DNA of 64,000 bases from Cinclus cinclus (taxonomy: Eukaryota; Chordata; Aves; Passeriformes; Cinclidae), in assembly GCF_963662255.1 (NCBI RefSeq), contig NC_085047.1, forward strand, positions 21,519,258-21,583,257, in the 5' to 3' direction. The position numbers and the translations under genes were made by a program. Numbering within the stretch: the first letter of the stretch is position 1; each line of letters starts with the position of its first letter. Under the pieces are notes generated by a model. That model made no database searches, was not told the origin of the DNA, and saw only the letters and a list, made by a program, of their open reading frames with translations. Positions 11,148 to 23,190 of this stretch are shown here, piece by piece.

Positions 11148-14078
11148 TGGCCCATTATAGTGCTGGCTTTTAATTTTGTTATGGGCCTTTAGTATTTTGT
11201 TTTATAAACAGGTCATTCTGAAATGTGTACAGACTTGCGTACAGACTCCAGAAGAGTTTACCATGGGATTTTCTGGACTCAGTATCTTGTGTATGAGTAT
11301 GTGCAGTAGTATGTAGGATGCAGCCCATCTTTTCTCAGCCTCTATTTCAAACAAGATTCCTAATACAATTTCTTCTTTCAGTATACTCACATTGAAAAAG
11401 TCACAAGATTCTTCCTGGATGAAATCTTCAGTGTTTGTCCTACAGTGCACCCCAAAAAATGACAATCATCTGTGTATACAACAGCTGGTTAAAGGGACAT
11501 GTTTAGGGTTTGAGTGAGGTTTTCTGGTTGGTATTTATTTTTTCCTCTTTTTAAAAATAATAGCATAAATTCTGCACATGGTTATTTTAAAAACTTCTGG
11601 GCAATGTACTCTGTGAGGTAAGAATAGCCAATTCAAAATTCTGATTGGTATTGATGTGGGCACTCTTTGTATTTTAGACACTGTGTAAGTGTCTTTTCTG
11701 GAGAGATTTGTTATCTTGTTTTTAATACACTGAAACAAGGGGCAGCTGCTAAGGAGGAGGGGGGGCTTTTTGCCAATGTGAGGATACCAGGGAAGCTGTC
11801 TACCAATTTTAGTAAGAGAACAACAATTTTTTTTTTCCTGGATGTAGGAGTTCAGTCTCCAAATATAATCAATTCTTGCTTCCTTCACTGAGGCTGTCAG
11901 CAGAGCAAGGTTAAGTGACACAACCATGTTTTTGTGTTGTGAATAGCTCTTCCATCTTCACTTGCTTGATATAAGCAGGCTTGCAGCCCCTTTCCCCTTT
12001 ATCCTGCTCAATATAACATACACACTACAGATCACTAAAGCTGGGATTACTTGGCTTTACAAAACTTACCTAATATGACTTGTCTCTCTCTGTTTCTCTC
12101 CTAAAAGCACCACAAGACCTCTGAAACCCTGTCTTTTGTCTGAGTGTGCTCAGAGGAAAAGAAGCCTTTATTTTAAAGATTTTTTTTCTTCTCACTTGTT
12201 TTATATCTGCCACCAGTTATCTGTATGAACTGGGCATGACAAAACAGCAATAAGAAAAAGTAACCCCATACTGATAAGATGGCTGCTAGTTGATCTGCCT
12301 TTACAGCTCTACCCAAGAAAATCATCAGTGACTGGAGTAACAACATGGCTGGGAGAGTCTCAAGGCATTTAGCCAATTCCAAGTGGATCAGCAGCCTCAT
12401 ATAAGATGGTCTGATACTGGTGGAAATTATAGTTTTCAGGCAGGACAAGAAATTAACTCCCTACTGAGCTACTTTCCACAAGAGTAGAGATTGTCTGTGC
12501 CACTTATTGCTAGATGCTAGTAACATTCTGTCTTACTCAGAATTTCCCAAGCAGTCTTCGTTTGTAGAAGCAATCCTCTCTTCTTTCTGCCCTGGACTCC
12601 TGCTAAGTAAATAGTAGATACTTTACTGGTGGGAAATTTACCCTGTGTGTGGAGCAGAGAGTATACTGGAAATAGCAAGTGTCAGTCATGCTCTTTGATG
12701 GAATGATGAAACTTGCTCCTGTTGCTTAAATGGCATCATTCCTATGTGAGAAACTATAGCGTAATGGTGGAGTATCAATCTGATGAGAGGAACTTCTCAT
12801 CAGATGGAAATCCATGTATGGTTGACAAAACAGCGCCTAAAGCTGGCCTCTTGTTCCCCCTTAAAGTTTTAAGTGCACTTCAGCTTTTGAAGCTAACCCA
12901 TTCTGCTGGAGGACTGCCCAGTCTTGCTTTGGCTTGTCTCTTTCTCTGGATTCCTGCCACATAAGAGATGTTAGCTACTTCAGTTGTGTTTTAGAAACAT
13001 GGAAAATGTGGCTCATGTAAGTTTATGATAATGGATTGCTGGACTTTTCAAGCTGATGTGTTTTGTATTCTGAATTTCATGCTCAAGAATTTCCCTTGTG
13101 TAAACCTCACCCCTGTTGTTTGTTTGCAAAGAGAAGTCTTTTCGAGAGGGGACAGGGTTTGACAAGAATAGGAAGGGAAAGTAGTTTACCATGAAAGGTG
13201 TGACATATTCTGTATCTCACTGGAGCTTTGCAGAAGAATCCTCTTTTGCTGCTCTCTGATATCCTCTTTTTCTGTATTTTAAACTGATGTTTCTTAATGC
13301 CTAATACCAGTCTGAACTGCTTGAACCATCTCATGGCTTGTTGAGATTCACTGACCATCACATTGCAGCCCACAGCCGCCTTGGTTTCATAACATCAAGG
13401 AGAAGAAAGCTGTCTGACAGAAGCACTTCTTACTGGAGTTTTCAAACAGACAGCCACCACACTCTTACCTCGTTGTAGGTAAAGATATGCTCATAAAGTA
13501 ACAGCTGTGAGAAAGGTTTTTTTATTTAGTAAAATAATGTATGTATTTATATATTGCACTCCCTATTTACGTATCCCTTCAAAATTAGAGACTGTCAGGG
13601 AGTATGTGCAGTGCAGATATTAAAGTGCATGATTTTATTGTGAGGCCCTTGGGCATATGGCAAGTTTCTATCCATATCTCAAGCATGGACTCCCCACCTC
13701 CCCAGCACTTATCTGCATAAGTGTGGCTGTGCTAAGGTAATATATGGCTTCACAGTTTCACTTTTCCTTTCATCAGGTGTTACTTCCTGCCAAAGGCATG
13801 GCAATATCTTGGTATCAGACTGGCTGCAGGGAGAGAGGGTTGGCTTAAGAGCTGCAGAGCTGATTTGTGAGACAGTTCATTTTTTGTTGGGCCTTTGCTT
13901 CATTCAAATGCTTAGACCATTTTTTTTTAGTTGAGCAATGTCAAACTTCTCAAGTTAAATATGAACACAGGCAAGAGTGGTGAGTGCACAGCTCCTGTCC
14001 CATGCTGGGGCCCTAATTGCTCTACAGAATTACACACTTCGTCATTTTTTTAAGTCCTCTCTTGATTCTGCCTATTTT

Positions 14079-14092
14079 CCACCAGGGGGAAG
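14079..14092 (+). promoter_or_regulatory. CTCF-like motif
   Basis: CCACCAGGGGGAAG matches the core consensus CCASYAGRKGGCRS at 13 of 14 positions; the mismatch is A for C at position 12. Orientation is plus. About one such match is expected by chance in 64 kb on both strands at equal base frequencies. Confidence 0.35.
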
Positions 14093-16557
14093 TGAAGGTG
14101 AACTGCTTAATTTGCATAGGACTTGGAGGCAAAAGTTTTCAGAAAAAATAAGGCCTTGACATGGTGATTTTTATATCCATGTGGATGTCTTGTCAGCCCA
14201 TTGCTGTCCTACAGAGACAGCATTTCCCTGAGTGGCTAGGTTATGCCCATGTGCACAGAGTGTTTTTGGTTTTTGATAAGATGAAATGTCCTTAAAATAA
14301 ACCCTGTCCCCACAGAAATAAAGAGCAAAGCTCCCAGTGATATCTGAGGGTGCAAAGTATTACAAAACCTAACCTTCTCGAAATGACAGAATTCTGGACA
14401 GGCCAGATTTTTCTAAGCTGCTAGTAATTGCTGTACAGAAGAATCTCATTTCTTAGCCTTGTGTGCTGTGAAAACACCTTTTGTTTTAGAAATAGGTTTC
14501 CCATGGTGATCAAGTCAAGAACTGAACATTTGATAAGAGAATTTATGGCTCTATAGGATGAGGCCATAATGCTCTTTTTTGGGAAATGTAGGGTCTCATG
14601 GAAAAATCCTGAAACATCTGTCTGAAAAGATTAGGGAGAATCCCAATTCCTGGTCTGGGATTTAACTACCCTGCTGGTGTTTCATGGTTCATATTCCAAG
14701 CCTAAACTGGGATCCAGACAGAGGCATATGATGATTGTGCCTCTATAGAAGATCTGAAACTGCAGGCTGACATTTCCCTGATCTCAGAGTTGTTCCTACT
14801 GCTGTGTTTTGTGGCATCAGCATATTTCAGCAGTAACATTAGGTTAAAGGATACCTAGAGGCCTCCTTGTCAATCACAAAGGAGTTGAGGTTTATTCCCA
14901 GACACATAATTTCTGCCCACAGCCAAGATCTGAAATAAAGTTGGCTGAGAAGGATTGCTCAGACATGCAGGTCATGGGCAGGCCAGAGTTTGTGCTTGGA
15001 CTGAGTCAGCCACAGAACCTCTATGAGACTGACATTTGAAGATGAGGATGGAGGAAGACAGGCTGTTAGTGCATCAGTAACACTTGTGCATGTGCACACT
15101 AAGCCACTCTGTGGGTGAAATTCTTGTGGCTGGGTAAGAATTTTGCTGCTGTACTTGGCAGACAATGGGGGTGGCTGGACTAGCCCTGAGGGTGGGAGGG
15201 AAAAGTAAAGGCAACTTCCCATCTGAAAAGTTCCATGAGGGGGTCTGGACTACATTTCATGCCCTTCTATTGATTTCTGTGCCAGGCAGACATGGAGAAT
15301 GTAGCGATATTTAAACCAAGGTTTTCCTCTTCCTCCAGGGGAAAAGGGAGGCCAGAAAATACACGAGCTAGCTTTAGAGCTGTGCTATGGCTACTGCTCA
15401 GCTGAGGACATCTGGACTGAGTTTCTCACTGCAGCGTGACCAGCAGGTTCTTGATACCTGCTGCACAGGGTTGCATGGGATTTGCTTGTGGGAATGAGGG
15501 GAAATTGTTCAGTCTGTGCCAGGCAGGGTAGCATCAATAGGAATTAGAGGAAAACTTGTGCATAAGAAGGAGGCAGGACCAAACAGTTTTGGCCTAAAGA
15601 TAGGAAAGTGTATTTCTTAGGTAACGTATTAGTTGCAGTTAACAGGATCAAGATAAGCCACATGGACAAAAGGCAGTAATGGGACTGTTTCTACTACAAA
15701 TTTCCCTGTAGCTGCTTTACACATCAAGAGACCATCGGGATTCATTTCTGGGAATAATAATGTGGAGACCTTCTTTTCCTCTTGATTGTAGCCGTGTGAA
15801 ATCAGCAGCAAGTCTTTGGAAGCCAGTGCACCTGGCATAGTAAAACAGAGGATGAAGGCATATAAATCCATGAGCTAGGAAAAAGAAGACTCAAATATAA
15901 ACTAAAATGACTGACACAAGGGACAGTAAGACTGCAATTCCTCCCCACATTACTGTTCAGCTGACCTCAAACTTTAGGGAGAATTACTATGTGAGAACTG
16001 CTCTGCCCTGTATCCATTTTGGCTCCTGGTTGCACTGCACCATCAGCCAGCAGGAGAGCTGCTGTGAAGTGCCTGGAATCAGAGTACCCAGCAAGGCACC
16101 CAGCTCTTGTCCCAGCACATACCAAAGGATACTTATGGTATCATGAACAGCTCTGAAGGAGCAGTCAGCAGCAGGGATGGGTGAAACCCTTTCCTTACTA
16201 ACCCTGATGACAGGCAAGGTCTTGCAGGGATTTGTACTGTTTAGTCTCAATTGCTAATTCCCATTTGTCTCTATTTTGGATATCTGGCTGCTGAAGCTGA
16301 GGTTATTTCTAGCCTCTTGGTAAAAAATTTTACTTCCACTTTCTACCTGATCATATTGGTTATTTCTTTTTCCACTGTTGTGCATGACAAAGCTGACTCC
16401 ACAGTGCAGCCCAGAGCAGAGCTATGTGTTCACAGAGAACCTAGGAGCAAGCCCAGGACAGCTAACCCAGCTGGTTCTGCTTCCACATGCACCATATACC
16501 ATTGTAAAGAGAGGTTTTGGGATGCTTGTAAGCTACTTTGGATGCACACAGAAGAGG

Positions 16558-16559
<2 letters not shown>

Positions 16560-16589
<30 letters not shown>
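16560..16589. repeat. (TA)8 followed by T13
   Basis: Pure TA dinucleotides run into a poly-T run. This is a simple repeat with no other element attached. Confidence 0.9.
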
Positions 16590-16894
16590 AACACCGAATG
16601 TACGCTGTCCTGGACTTAGCTTTGCCTGATTTCATATCATCCGCTTCAAGGAGACTTGGATGTAAGGTGTCCACTTTTAATCCTCTGCCTGCAGGAGTTG
16701 GAAATGGGGCTTGGAGGACAGGCAAAGATACAAAACCCTTACTTGTTCTCCATTTCCAGTTGCCACCACTTCCTCCTCTTACCAGATCAGGAGATGTCTA
16801 TATTTAATCTCCAGTTCTAATGGAGAATGTCTGCTAGTATTTTCTCATTGACTGCATTAATTTTGAGAGCAATCTTCATTCATTGTGAGCTTCT

Positions 16895-16908
16895 GTTCCC
16901 TCTAGTGG
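16895..16908 (-). promoter_or_regulatory. CTCF-like motif, minus strand
   Basis: The minus strand reads CCACTAGAGGGAAC, a 13/14 match to CCASYAGRKGGCRS, with A for C at position 12. It points towards the plus-oriented motif at 14079 and lies just left of the CpG-richer segment starting near 17060. Confidence 0.4.
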
Positions 16909-17035
16909 TGGCTGGGCTCTGTGTAATCCATAACATATAGGGAGTTTGTTTTAGGTCTGAACCTATATTCAAGATCTGATCTAGCCTCAGTCTTCGTTGT
17001 TCATCACAGATATTCACTAAGAGAACTAGGAGACA

Positions 17036-17041
17036 TTTATT
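17036..17041 (-). promoter_or_regulatory. AATAAA poly(A) signal candidate
   Basis: AATAAA on the minus strand lies about 415 nt downstream of the stop at 17456. It would serve the candidate terminal exon 17456-17704 if that exon is real. Confidence 0.2.
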
Positions 17042-17348
17042 CCAAGCTCTGTAGTTTGGAGTTTGTGCAGGCCTGAATTTCTCAGGACCTTGCGTGTCAG
17101 GCACCAGTCCACCAGTAGGTGTCCCAGAAGCCCACTGGTTTTCAACACAGTAGGCACAGGGTCTCTCCTACCTTGTCCTGGATCTTCTGAAGAGCCGCAC
17201 AGACGCTCTGCCCCAGGCAGGACACAGCGCCAAAGGAAAGTACAACGTACAAATGAAAAGCGTGTGGATTGAAGGACTGAGTGTGCTGGAGCCAGGATCT
17301 TCACCTCACCACGTGGATACGCTCCTTGCGGGGGCTGAGGATCCTGCT

Positions 17349-17362
17349 GTTGCCTTGGTGAC
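17349..17362 (+). promoter_or_regulatory. X-box-like RFX site (one mismatch)
   Basis: GTTGCC-TT-GGTGAC fits GTNRCC-N2-RGYAAC except for one base in the right half. RFX factors bind such inverted repeats upstream of ciliary and spermatid genes. Assignment is by motif only. Confidence 0.3.
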
Positions 17363-17455
17363 TGGAGCCGGCTCTATTAGCACAACCAGCAGATCTTAAT
17401 CCAGTACAGTCCAGAGGATTAAGAACGAGTTTCTGCAGCACAGCACAAGAAGGGG

Positions 17456-17704
17456 CTATTTCAGGGATGACGTCAGGCAGATATCGTGTTTTGTGTCATG
17501 TTTAGCCAGCACGGTAGTACTGGGTTGAGACACCTGCTTATCATTCCCCAATGCTGCAAAGAGAGCATTATCTTTCTCATATTCCAAAAGCCCTTCATCT
17601 TTGACAGGTACAAGATCTCCATTGGGGACTACCAGTTCTCTATTAGCAGTATCATCAACAGACAGGAGTTTCCCCAGCTCTTGCAATGGAAATGAAACCT
17701 CTGT
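17456..17704 (-). CDS. Candidate terminal exon, unknown product
   Basis: On the minus strand a pyrimidine-rich stretch ending CTTTTCCTTTAG stops at 17705. ACA GAG GTT then opens an 82-codon frame in phase 0 that ends with TAG at 17456. The peptide (TEVSFPLQELGKLLSVDDTA, then NRELVVPNGDLVPVKDEGLL and further) is hydrophilic and acidic with balanced composition, more protein-like than most frames in this window. No domain or family is recognised. An AATAAA follows 415 nt downstream. Against it, frame length alone is at chance level, no upstream exon is identified, and a promoter-like motif cluster overlaps its 3' part. It could be the last exon of an unrecognised gene, a retained gene fragment or chance. 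Confidence 0.3.
   Translation of the reverse strand, partial: TEVSFPLQELGKLLSVDDTANRELVVPNGDLVPVKDEGLLEYEKDNALFAALGNDKQVSQPSTTVLAKHDTKHDICLTSSLK
17468..17475. promoter_or_regulatory. Full cAMP response element TGACGTCA
   Basis: Exact 8-bp palindromic CRE, the binding site of CREB/CREM/ATF factors. It contains a CpG in otherwise CpG-poor DNA and lies 106 bp from the X-box-like site. Confidence 0.4.
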
Positions 17705-20700
17705 CTAAAGGAAAAGCAATAATAATGTTATACTAGTTCATGACAAAAGCACAGGAGCATGTGCTAGCACCATCTAGCCAGTATCCCCATCATTGCAGCA
17801 CCAGCTAGTCTGTCCTTTTTTTCCATCTTTGAGCTCGATGAGAGTAGTTGCCCCCTGTTTTCAACTACAGCTCTTACTTACTGTCTTGTATCCTTTGTCC
17901 TCTGGTATTATTGCACATCCTCCCCCACTTCTCACTGTCTTTCAGGGAGAGGCTGAGAACTTGCAGGCAAAGCCATTGATTATGGCCCGGTATGTGGGAG
18001 AGAGGATGAGATGTTCTGATGGTATCCCAAACCTGAGACCTTCTGACAAGGGTGAAGCCAGAGTATTCCTGCATTCTGCTTCCAATATGGGCCTGAAATC
18101 ATATGAAAATGGCTACAGGACATGCACTGAAGCAGCCACTGGGGAAGCTTTACCTTGACCCAAGGCACAGCCCTAAAAGCAGGGAGTTATGAAGTCATCT
18201 TTGCTGCCTGCTGTCTTCTGTTGTGGTAGCCCCAGGTATGGGTCAGGTGGACCCAGCTGTCTCATTTCAAGTCTATGTGTCCAAAGCAGCAGGGGACGAG
18301 TCAGATGAGCAGCAATTACCTGAGTCAAGTAATCCCCAAGGACTGGGCAGTGCTGTGGGGCCAGACATCCTTGCACACTATGGAGAGCAGTACCCTCTTT
18401 CATGCCATGGAGCCTGTCCTAGCAGTACACTCTGTCTTGGAGCTCATCTTCTGGTCTGCTTTTCCAGGGTGTGCTCTGCCTGGGTGGTGACGTGGAGGTA
18501 GTACAGCAGTGTGTGAGCGAGGGCAGGATTTCCCTACAAGTCCTCGGTCCTCATCCCCAGCATGTGAAGGTCGCTGGCTCCTGGGTAAATTTCCATCGGA
18601 TGCGGCACTCTCCCGTTGTGACTCAGCATTTCTGACACCCAACTGCAGCTCCTCTTTCTCATTTGATCATTTTCTTCGCAAGGGGAGCTAACAGCCTTTA
18701 CTAGAGTGATTTGGCCACCATCCAACAGTGTGTATATTACTCACACATTTCCCTGCTAGCAAAAGGGATTTTTTTTCCACTGTCTGGTTGCAGCCTCTGC
18801 AGATCTTCATCATTAGATAGCTCAGAAGGTCAGTGCTAAAAGAGAAATCTCGGAGGCTTTTTTTATGACCCAGAGTAAGGGAGGGCCAGTGCTGAGAGAG
18901 AAGGGGTGAGAAGGAATGGAGGGTATGCCTGGCTGAATTAATTCTTCACTAGGATTGTCTCTGGTACAGCTGAAAACACAATCCTGGGAAACATAGTATT
19001 TAAAGAAACTGTATTGCCCTGGTTGGGTAAATCTCAAGGTCATCTGATGATCACTGCTGCTGTTGCCCTGGCATCATGAGACCATAAGACCTTCAATTCA
19101 GCACTGAAATCTGCATACAAAATGGAATCCTACTCCCTCTCTCTCTCTCTCTAACAACCATCTTTCCTGAAACTGCCTTAAGAAGGAAACGCATAGCCCA
19201 GCAGTAAGGAGGTTCAAAATGCCTGCATGGCTTCTTTTTTCATTTTCTTTCCCTTTCCTTTGAGAACATTAAGCTATTAACTCTAATTCCCTCAGAGGCA
19301 AATGTCTGCAATTCATTTCACGTATAGGGCATCTCAGGAGTTTGCCTGAAGGACCAAGTGTTGGCCTGAAGCCAGTTCTTTCATTTCTGAGTGCATTCAA
19401 TTCCTTAAGGAAATTCTGCATGGACATGCTGGATGCCAAAGTCCCTGGAGAGAAAACAGGAGCAGAAGATTTGTGGTTTTGCTACATCTTCTATATTCCT
19501 GCACAAAGACAAGTCCTGGTCTCATCGTCAGGTAGACACAATCCTTCCACTCTCCCCAAAAGTACTAACTGTCAAAGAAGTTGAAGGTAATGGGGAAAGG
19601 TGAGAGCAAGGTCATGACTGCAGCTATTTCACTCTGGTCCAAACAACTGTCCAGGTCTAAAGAGTGAGGGGTCTCCATTGGAGAAAGGGGAGTCAAGGAG
19701 GCACTGTCCTGGGGCAGGTACCCACTTCTGAAAGTTTAAAAGAGTCTCCCTTTTCAAAACATTAAAAGTGAACTAAATGTGACCTCTATTCAACATTCCT
19801 GAATTGTCTTTCCTGAGCACAGAGCAACATCTTCCCTAATATTTTCTGGTTTTAGCATATTTTCTCCAGTGGGGGTGCTTGCAAGAGTCTGAATTTTGTG
19901 TGTAGGGTTAATAGAGTAAATTAGGATAATTATTCTTGTCTTCAAGCATTTATTCCACTCTTAACCAAAATACTCGATTGCAATAGCAGTATTTTAACCA
20001 ATGCAGCAATGCAAAGCAGTAATAAAAGGAAAAAAAAAGTCAGACTGTAAAACAGTGGCCCACAATAAGAATAATCATATTGCAACTGAAACAAGGAGCA
20101 TGCAAAGCCTACAGCAAAGGTGAACTCTCAGAAGAGGAAAAGGCATGAGAGATACATTTTTGCTGTTCATGACCTTGGCACAGAATCAGCTAGGGCACAC
20201 AAATATGTGTACCCAGCTGTACTGGAGCATGTCTTTGGTGTTCATTCAGGTGAGGCTGGAGGTCTGTGAGCAACTCCCTAGTTCTCAGCCCTGCAGCAAC
20301 CCAGAGAGCAGTTCTCTTCTGGGTAACTGGAACCTGGTCAATTTGTCTCCATGGAAATACTACAAATATCACCTGTTTGTCAGGCTGCACTGAGGTGGAT
20401 TTAAGCCTGGTAAGTACTGTCTTGGTGAGGAGTCAGTTCCAATGTAGAATTCATGAGTAGGTAGCTGGCCAAGAATACAAAGCTCAAGGGAAGTTATGGG
20501 AAAGCACTGGAAGACTAACAGTTTTGAACACACTGGCTAACAACGTAAGTCAAGTTCAAAGGCTCATTAAACTTGGGTGACAAGATTTTATGGATCAAGG
20601 GAAAATGGATGAAGAAAAATGCTGTGGAAATGCTCAACTTATTTATGCAGGTGAAGGTGACAATTGTATATGAACAAGAAGTGTTGTACATAAACATGTG

Positions 20701-23078
20701 CAAATATGAAAGGCAAAGTTTAAAGCATTTGACCTCCAAATTCCCAAATCAAACTTCCCTGCTCTAGGAAAGAAAAATTATTTATACATTTAAAGGAGGG
20801 TACTATAGGGAAAGCAGTGGTTGCTTGTCTCTCTGAAGATTGAAGGCTGTGAAGGGTATGAATTCCTAGCCTAGGATGGTCTGTCTTGCTAGGACATTTG
20901 TGAAATTGAATCCACTCTGGAGAATTCATATCAGAAAGGCTGCAGCTAATACACATGACACTCTCAAGGATTAGAAACATGATTTTTCATGGGCCAAATT
21001 ACTTTAGAGACACTAGCACTGTCACATCAAAGTGAATCCTATTATCTATCTGGGGTATGCAGGAAAATATGAAAGCACCAATGGGGTATGGAATGTAGAG
21101 GCAGCTAACTTGCATGGGAAGAGATGGTTGAAAGCATCAGTGAGAGAGAGGCCTGTATGTACACTGTTTGTCTTCACAAACTCTAAAATTTAAAGCAGAG
21201 AGCACAGACCAAGCACACTGTCCTCCTTGTGTTCAGTGCTGTGTTAGCCATGTTTTGGAGAATGTAAGATTGGTTTTTAATTAGTGAGGGCTAGCTTGAA
21301 GAGGCAAAGTTTCCATGATGCATCCAAAATAAGCCTCCATTAGGGATTCTACACTGTTTCTCAACAGATGCTTTAACTTTTCTTTAAATGCTTTCAAAAG
21401 GAAAATACATTGCCCTAAACTGACAGCTACCTTGATGATTAATGATTAATGCAATGCTGAGCCATCAGGTGTCTTGAGATGGCCTCACAGAAGTGTCTGA
21501 TAAACAAGAAAGACAAAGCTGTAGCTCAAACATTGTGGAGGCCTTTGTCTTCTATTTTTTTTTCTCTTGTTTTTTAACGCTTCTTGTTGAAGAATGTGTA
21601 ATCATTATTATGTGTAATAATTATTATGCTTATGTCCCAACACATGTAATGGAGGCATGAGTAAAATTCTCTTCTTAGGTCTTGTCCTTTGGCCGTAGCA
21701 CCAACTCCACAGTAATCTTCTCCTGCTGAATGTAGGATCAATAATAAGTATATACATTTTAAACATTGGAACAACCATGCCAAACAGTGCCAAAGAGGCC
21801 CTACAGAGTGCACAGGTTAGGGGTGTGTCAGGTAAGAGAAACATAATCTATTCATTCATTCCCTCTAATACAGTTTAGTGCCTTTTAAATTATGAAAAAG
21901 TCACAAGAGTCTCCACCTCCTTGCACATTTTTGAAAGAACTCCAAGCAGAATGACCTCCTTCCTTCTCTATTCCCTTGGTGAGAGGACACCCTTCTGCCT
22001 ACAGTGAAAGAAAAAGTATCTGCTAGATCAGGGGACTTATTTCAGCAGTGGAAGCTTACAGGTTTTGCCTGGTATTTTCCCTCTTCCTAAAGCACACGTT
22101 AATGACTTTGACCTTTCTAGTAATTTGATTACAAAAGCAGTGTTGCGGCAGCTGAGTCCTAAGATGCCATTTGGAACATTATTATCACTCTGAAATCAAA
22201 GCAAACAGCTGCTTGTTCAAGCCTGTGTGGAGATCCCCTCACTCATGGAGATCCTCCTCTCTCATCTCTCAGTGTCCTCAGCCCTGGGCCTGCTGTCAAG
22301 AAGTTCCTGTCTGCTTGGCCAATGTAAAAGATAAATGTGCTGCCAATTCTTTGCGTTTGTGTGGTACAAAAAAGCTGTAGGAGAGCCAAGCTGGCTAAAT
22401 ATACCAAAGACATCCTTGTACACAGTACCTAAGAGAGAGGGGGCAGGGCCTGTAAAATTTTTGTTCGTGGTGTGCAGTTCATTGAAAGGCTATTTGCAGA
22501 TAGATCAGAAAGTGTTTTCTTCTTGCCTTAAGCAGAAGCTGGCTCATGCAGAAGCTCTTCCAGATCTGCATTTCCTTGGCTCCTCCCACAGTGTGAATAA
22601 TCCCTAACATTTCCATGACTCAGTGGATTTGCTATGGAAATGATGGCAATATTTTCAGAGTCATAGTCTAATACCTGAGCCCCAACAGGATTCCTGCCCC
22701 CACATCTCTGGCATTTTGCATAGTTATATAACACCTCTTACTCATGGCACTGAAATCAGGACTATGTCCAGGCAGTGGGGAACAAGAGAAATTTGGAGTA
22801 AAATCCAAACCTCCCTTTCACTCACTCTTGAAAACCTTATCTGATTATGCAACATTTTTTAAAATGTGATTTGCAGATAGCTTGCTCTGTTGGTGAGAGC
22901 AACAGGGTCACAACCTTATTTTAAATTTCTTCTTTTTGCATGGCAAAATCCAAGTTACTGTGTAGAAAGAAAATCTGATCGGTTACTTCATGAGACTAAC
23001 ATGAGCATCCAGCAGCTGTAGAGCAGGTGCAGAAGCCAGATCCAGAAAAGCAGTCATACATTGTAAAGCCACTACCAG
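17705..23078. other. Unique DNA, CpG-richer at its left end
   Basis: From 17705 to about 18680 there are more CpGs than elsewhere (about 8 in 18480-18680). Open frames exist in several phases, including plus 17793-18158, where TGTCTTTCAG at about 17944 looks like an acceptor. No peptide is recognised and overlapping frames on both strands look equally good, so I make no CDS call. The rest is AT-rich unique sequence with a (CT)8 run at 19137-19152 and AT-rich inverted stretches near 21598-21630. Confidence 0.45.
19137..19152. repeat. (CT)8 microsatellite
   Basis: Eight uninterrupted CT dinucleotides within a pyrimidine-rich stretch. Confidence 0.85.
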
Positions 23079-23079
23079 G

Positions 23080-23190
23080 TTCTGTTTCACAGGTGAAGAA
23101 ACTGAAACAGATGGAGGGCAAGTGAATTTCTCAAAGTGATATGAGTGATATCACTGGCAGTGCCAGGTTTTGAAACTAATCCTGGCATGG
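23080..23190 (-). mobile_element. MIR-like SINE relic
   Basis: The plus strand runs TTTCACAGGTGAAGAAACTG, then AGGGCAAGTGAATTTCTCAAAG, then CACTGGCAGTGCCAGGTTTTG. This is the order seen in a reverse-complemented MIR ('ttttacagatgaggaaactg', 'gttaagtgacttgcccaag', 'agtggcagagccgggattcg'). The element therefore lies on the minus strand. A 12-bp palindrome AGTGATATCACT (23144-23155) has arisen within it. Confidence 0.72.

Larger units (their letters stand above)
10743..16894. other. Unique non-coding DNA
   Basis: No gene is recognised. It includes a T14/GT-rich tract (11074-11147), a CTCF-like motif (14079-14092) and a TA/T tract (16560-16589). A 130-codon minus frame at 11535-11927 and a 122-codon plus frame at 16251-16619 run through low-complexity T-rich DNA and do not look coding. 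Confidence 0.5.
17060..17480. promoter_or_regulatory. CpG-richer promoter-like segment
   Basis: I count about 12 CpGs in 420 bp, several times the density of the flanks, and GC is locally near 50%. Three palindromic transcription-factor sites lie in about 165 bp: CACGTG (17310-17315, E-box), GTTGCCTTGGTGAC (17349-17362, X-box-like with one mismatch to the right half) and TGACGTCA (17468-17475, full CRE). No TATA box or clear start site is visible, so direction is unknown. The CRE overlaps the 3' end of the minus frame 17456-17704, so both readings cannot easily be true together. The CpG excess could also reflect an unrecognised young insertion. Confidence 0.35.

Noticed and set aside
11885..11925. 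Possible MIR fragment (AAGGTTAAGTGACACAACC)
   Set aside because: The match is limited to a single block of about 20 bases.
18223..18501. Overlapping plus frames that might be exons of a gene near the CpG-richer segment
   Set aside because: Two different plus frames and several minus frames are all open here and none is clearly favoured. No product is recognised.
23144..23155. 12-bp palindrome AGTGATATCACT
   Set aside because: It lies inside a MIR relic and has no matching factor site that I know; probably chance.
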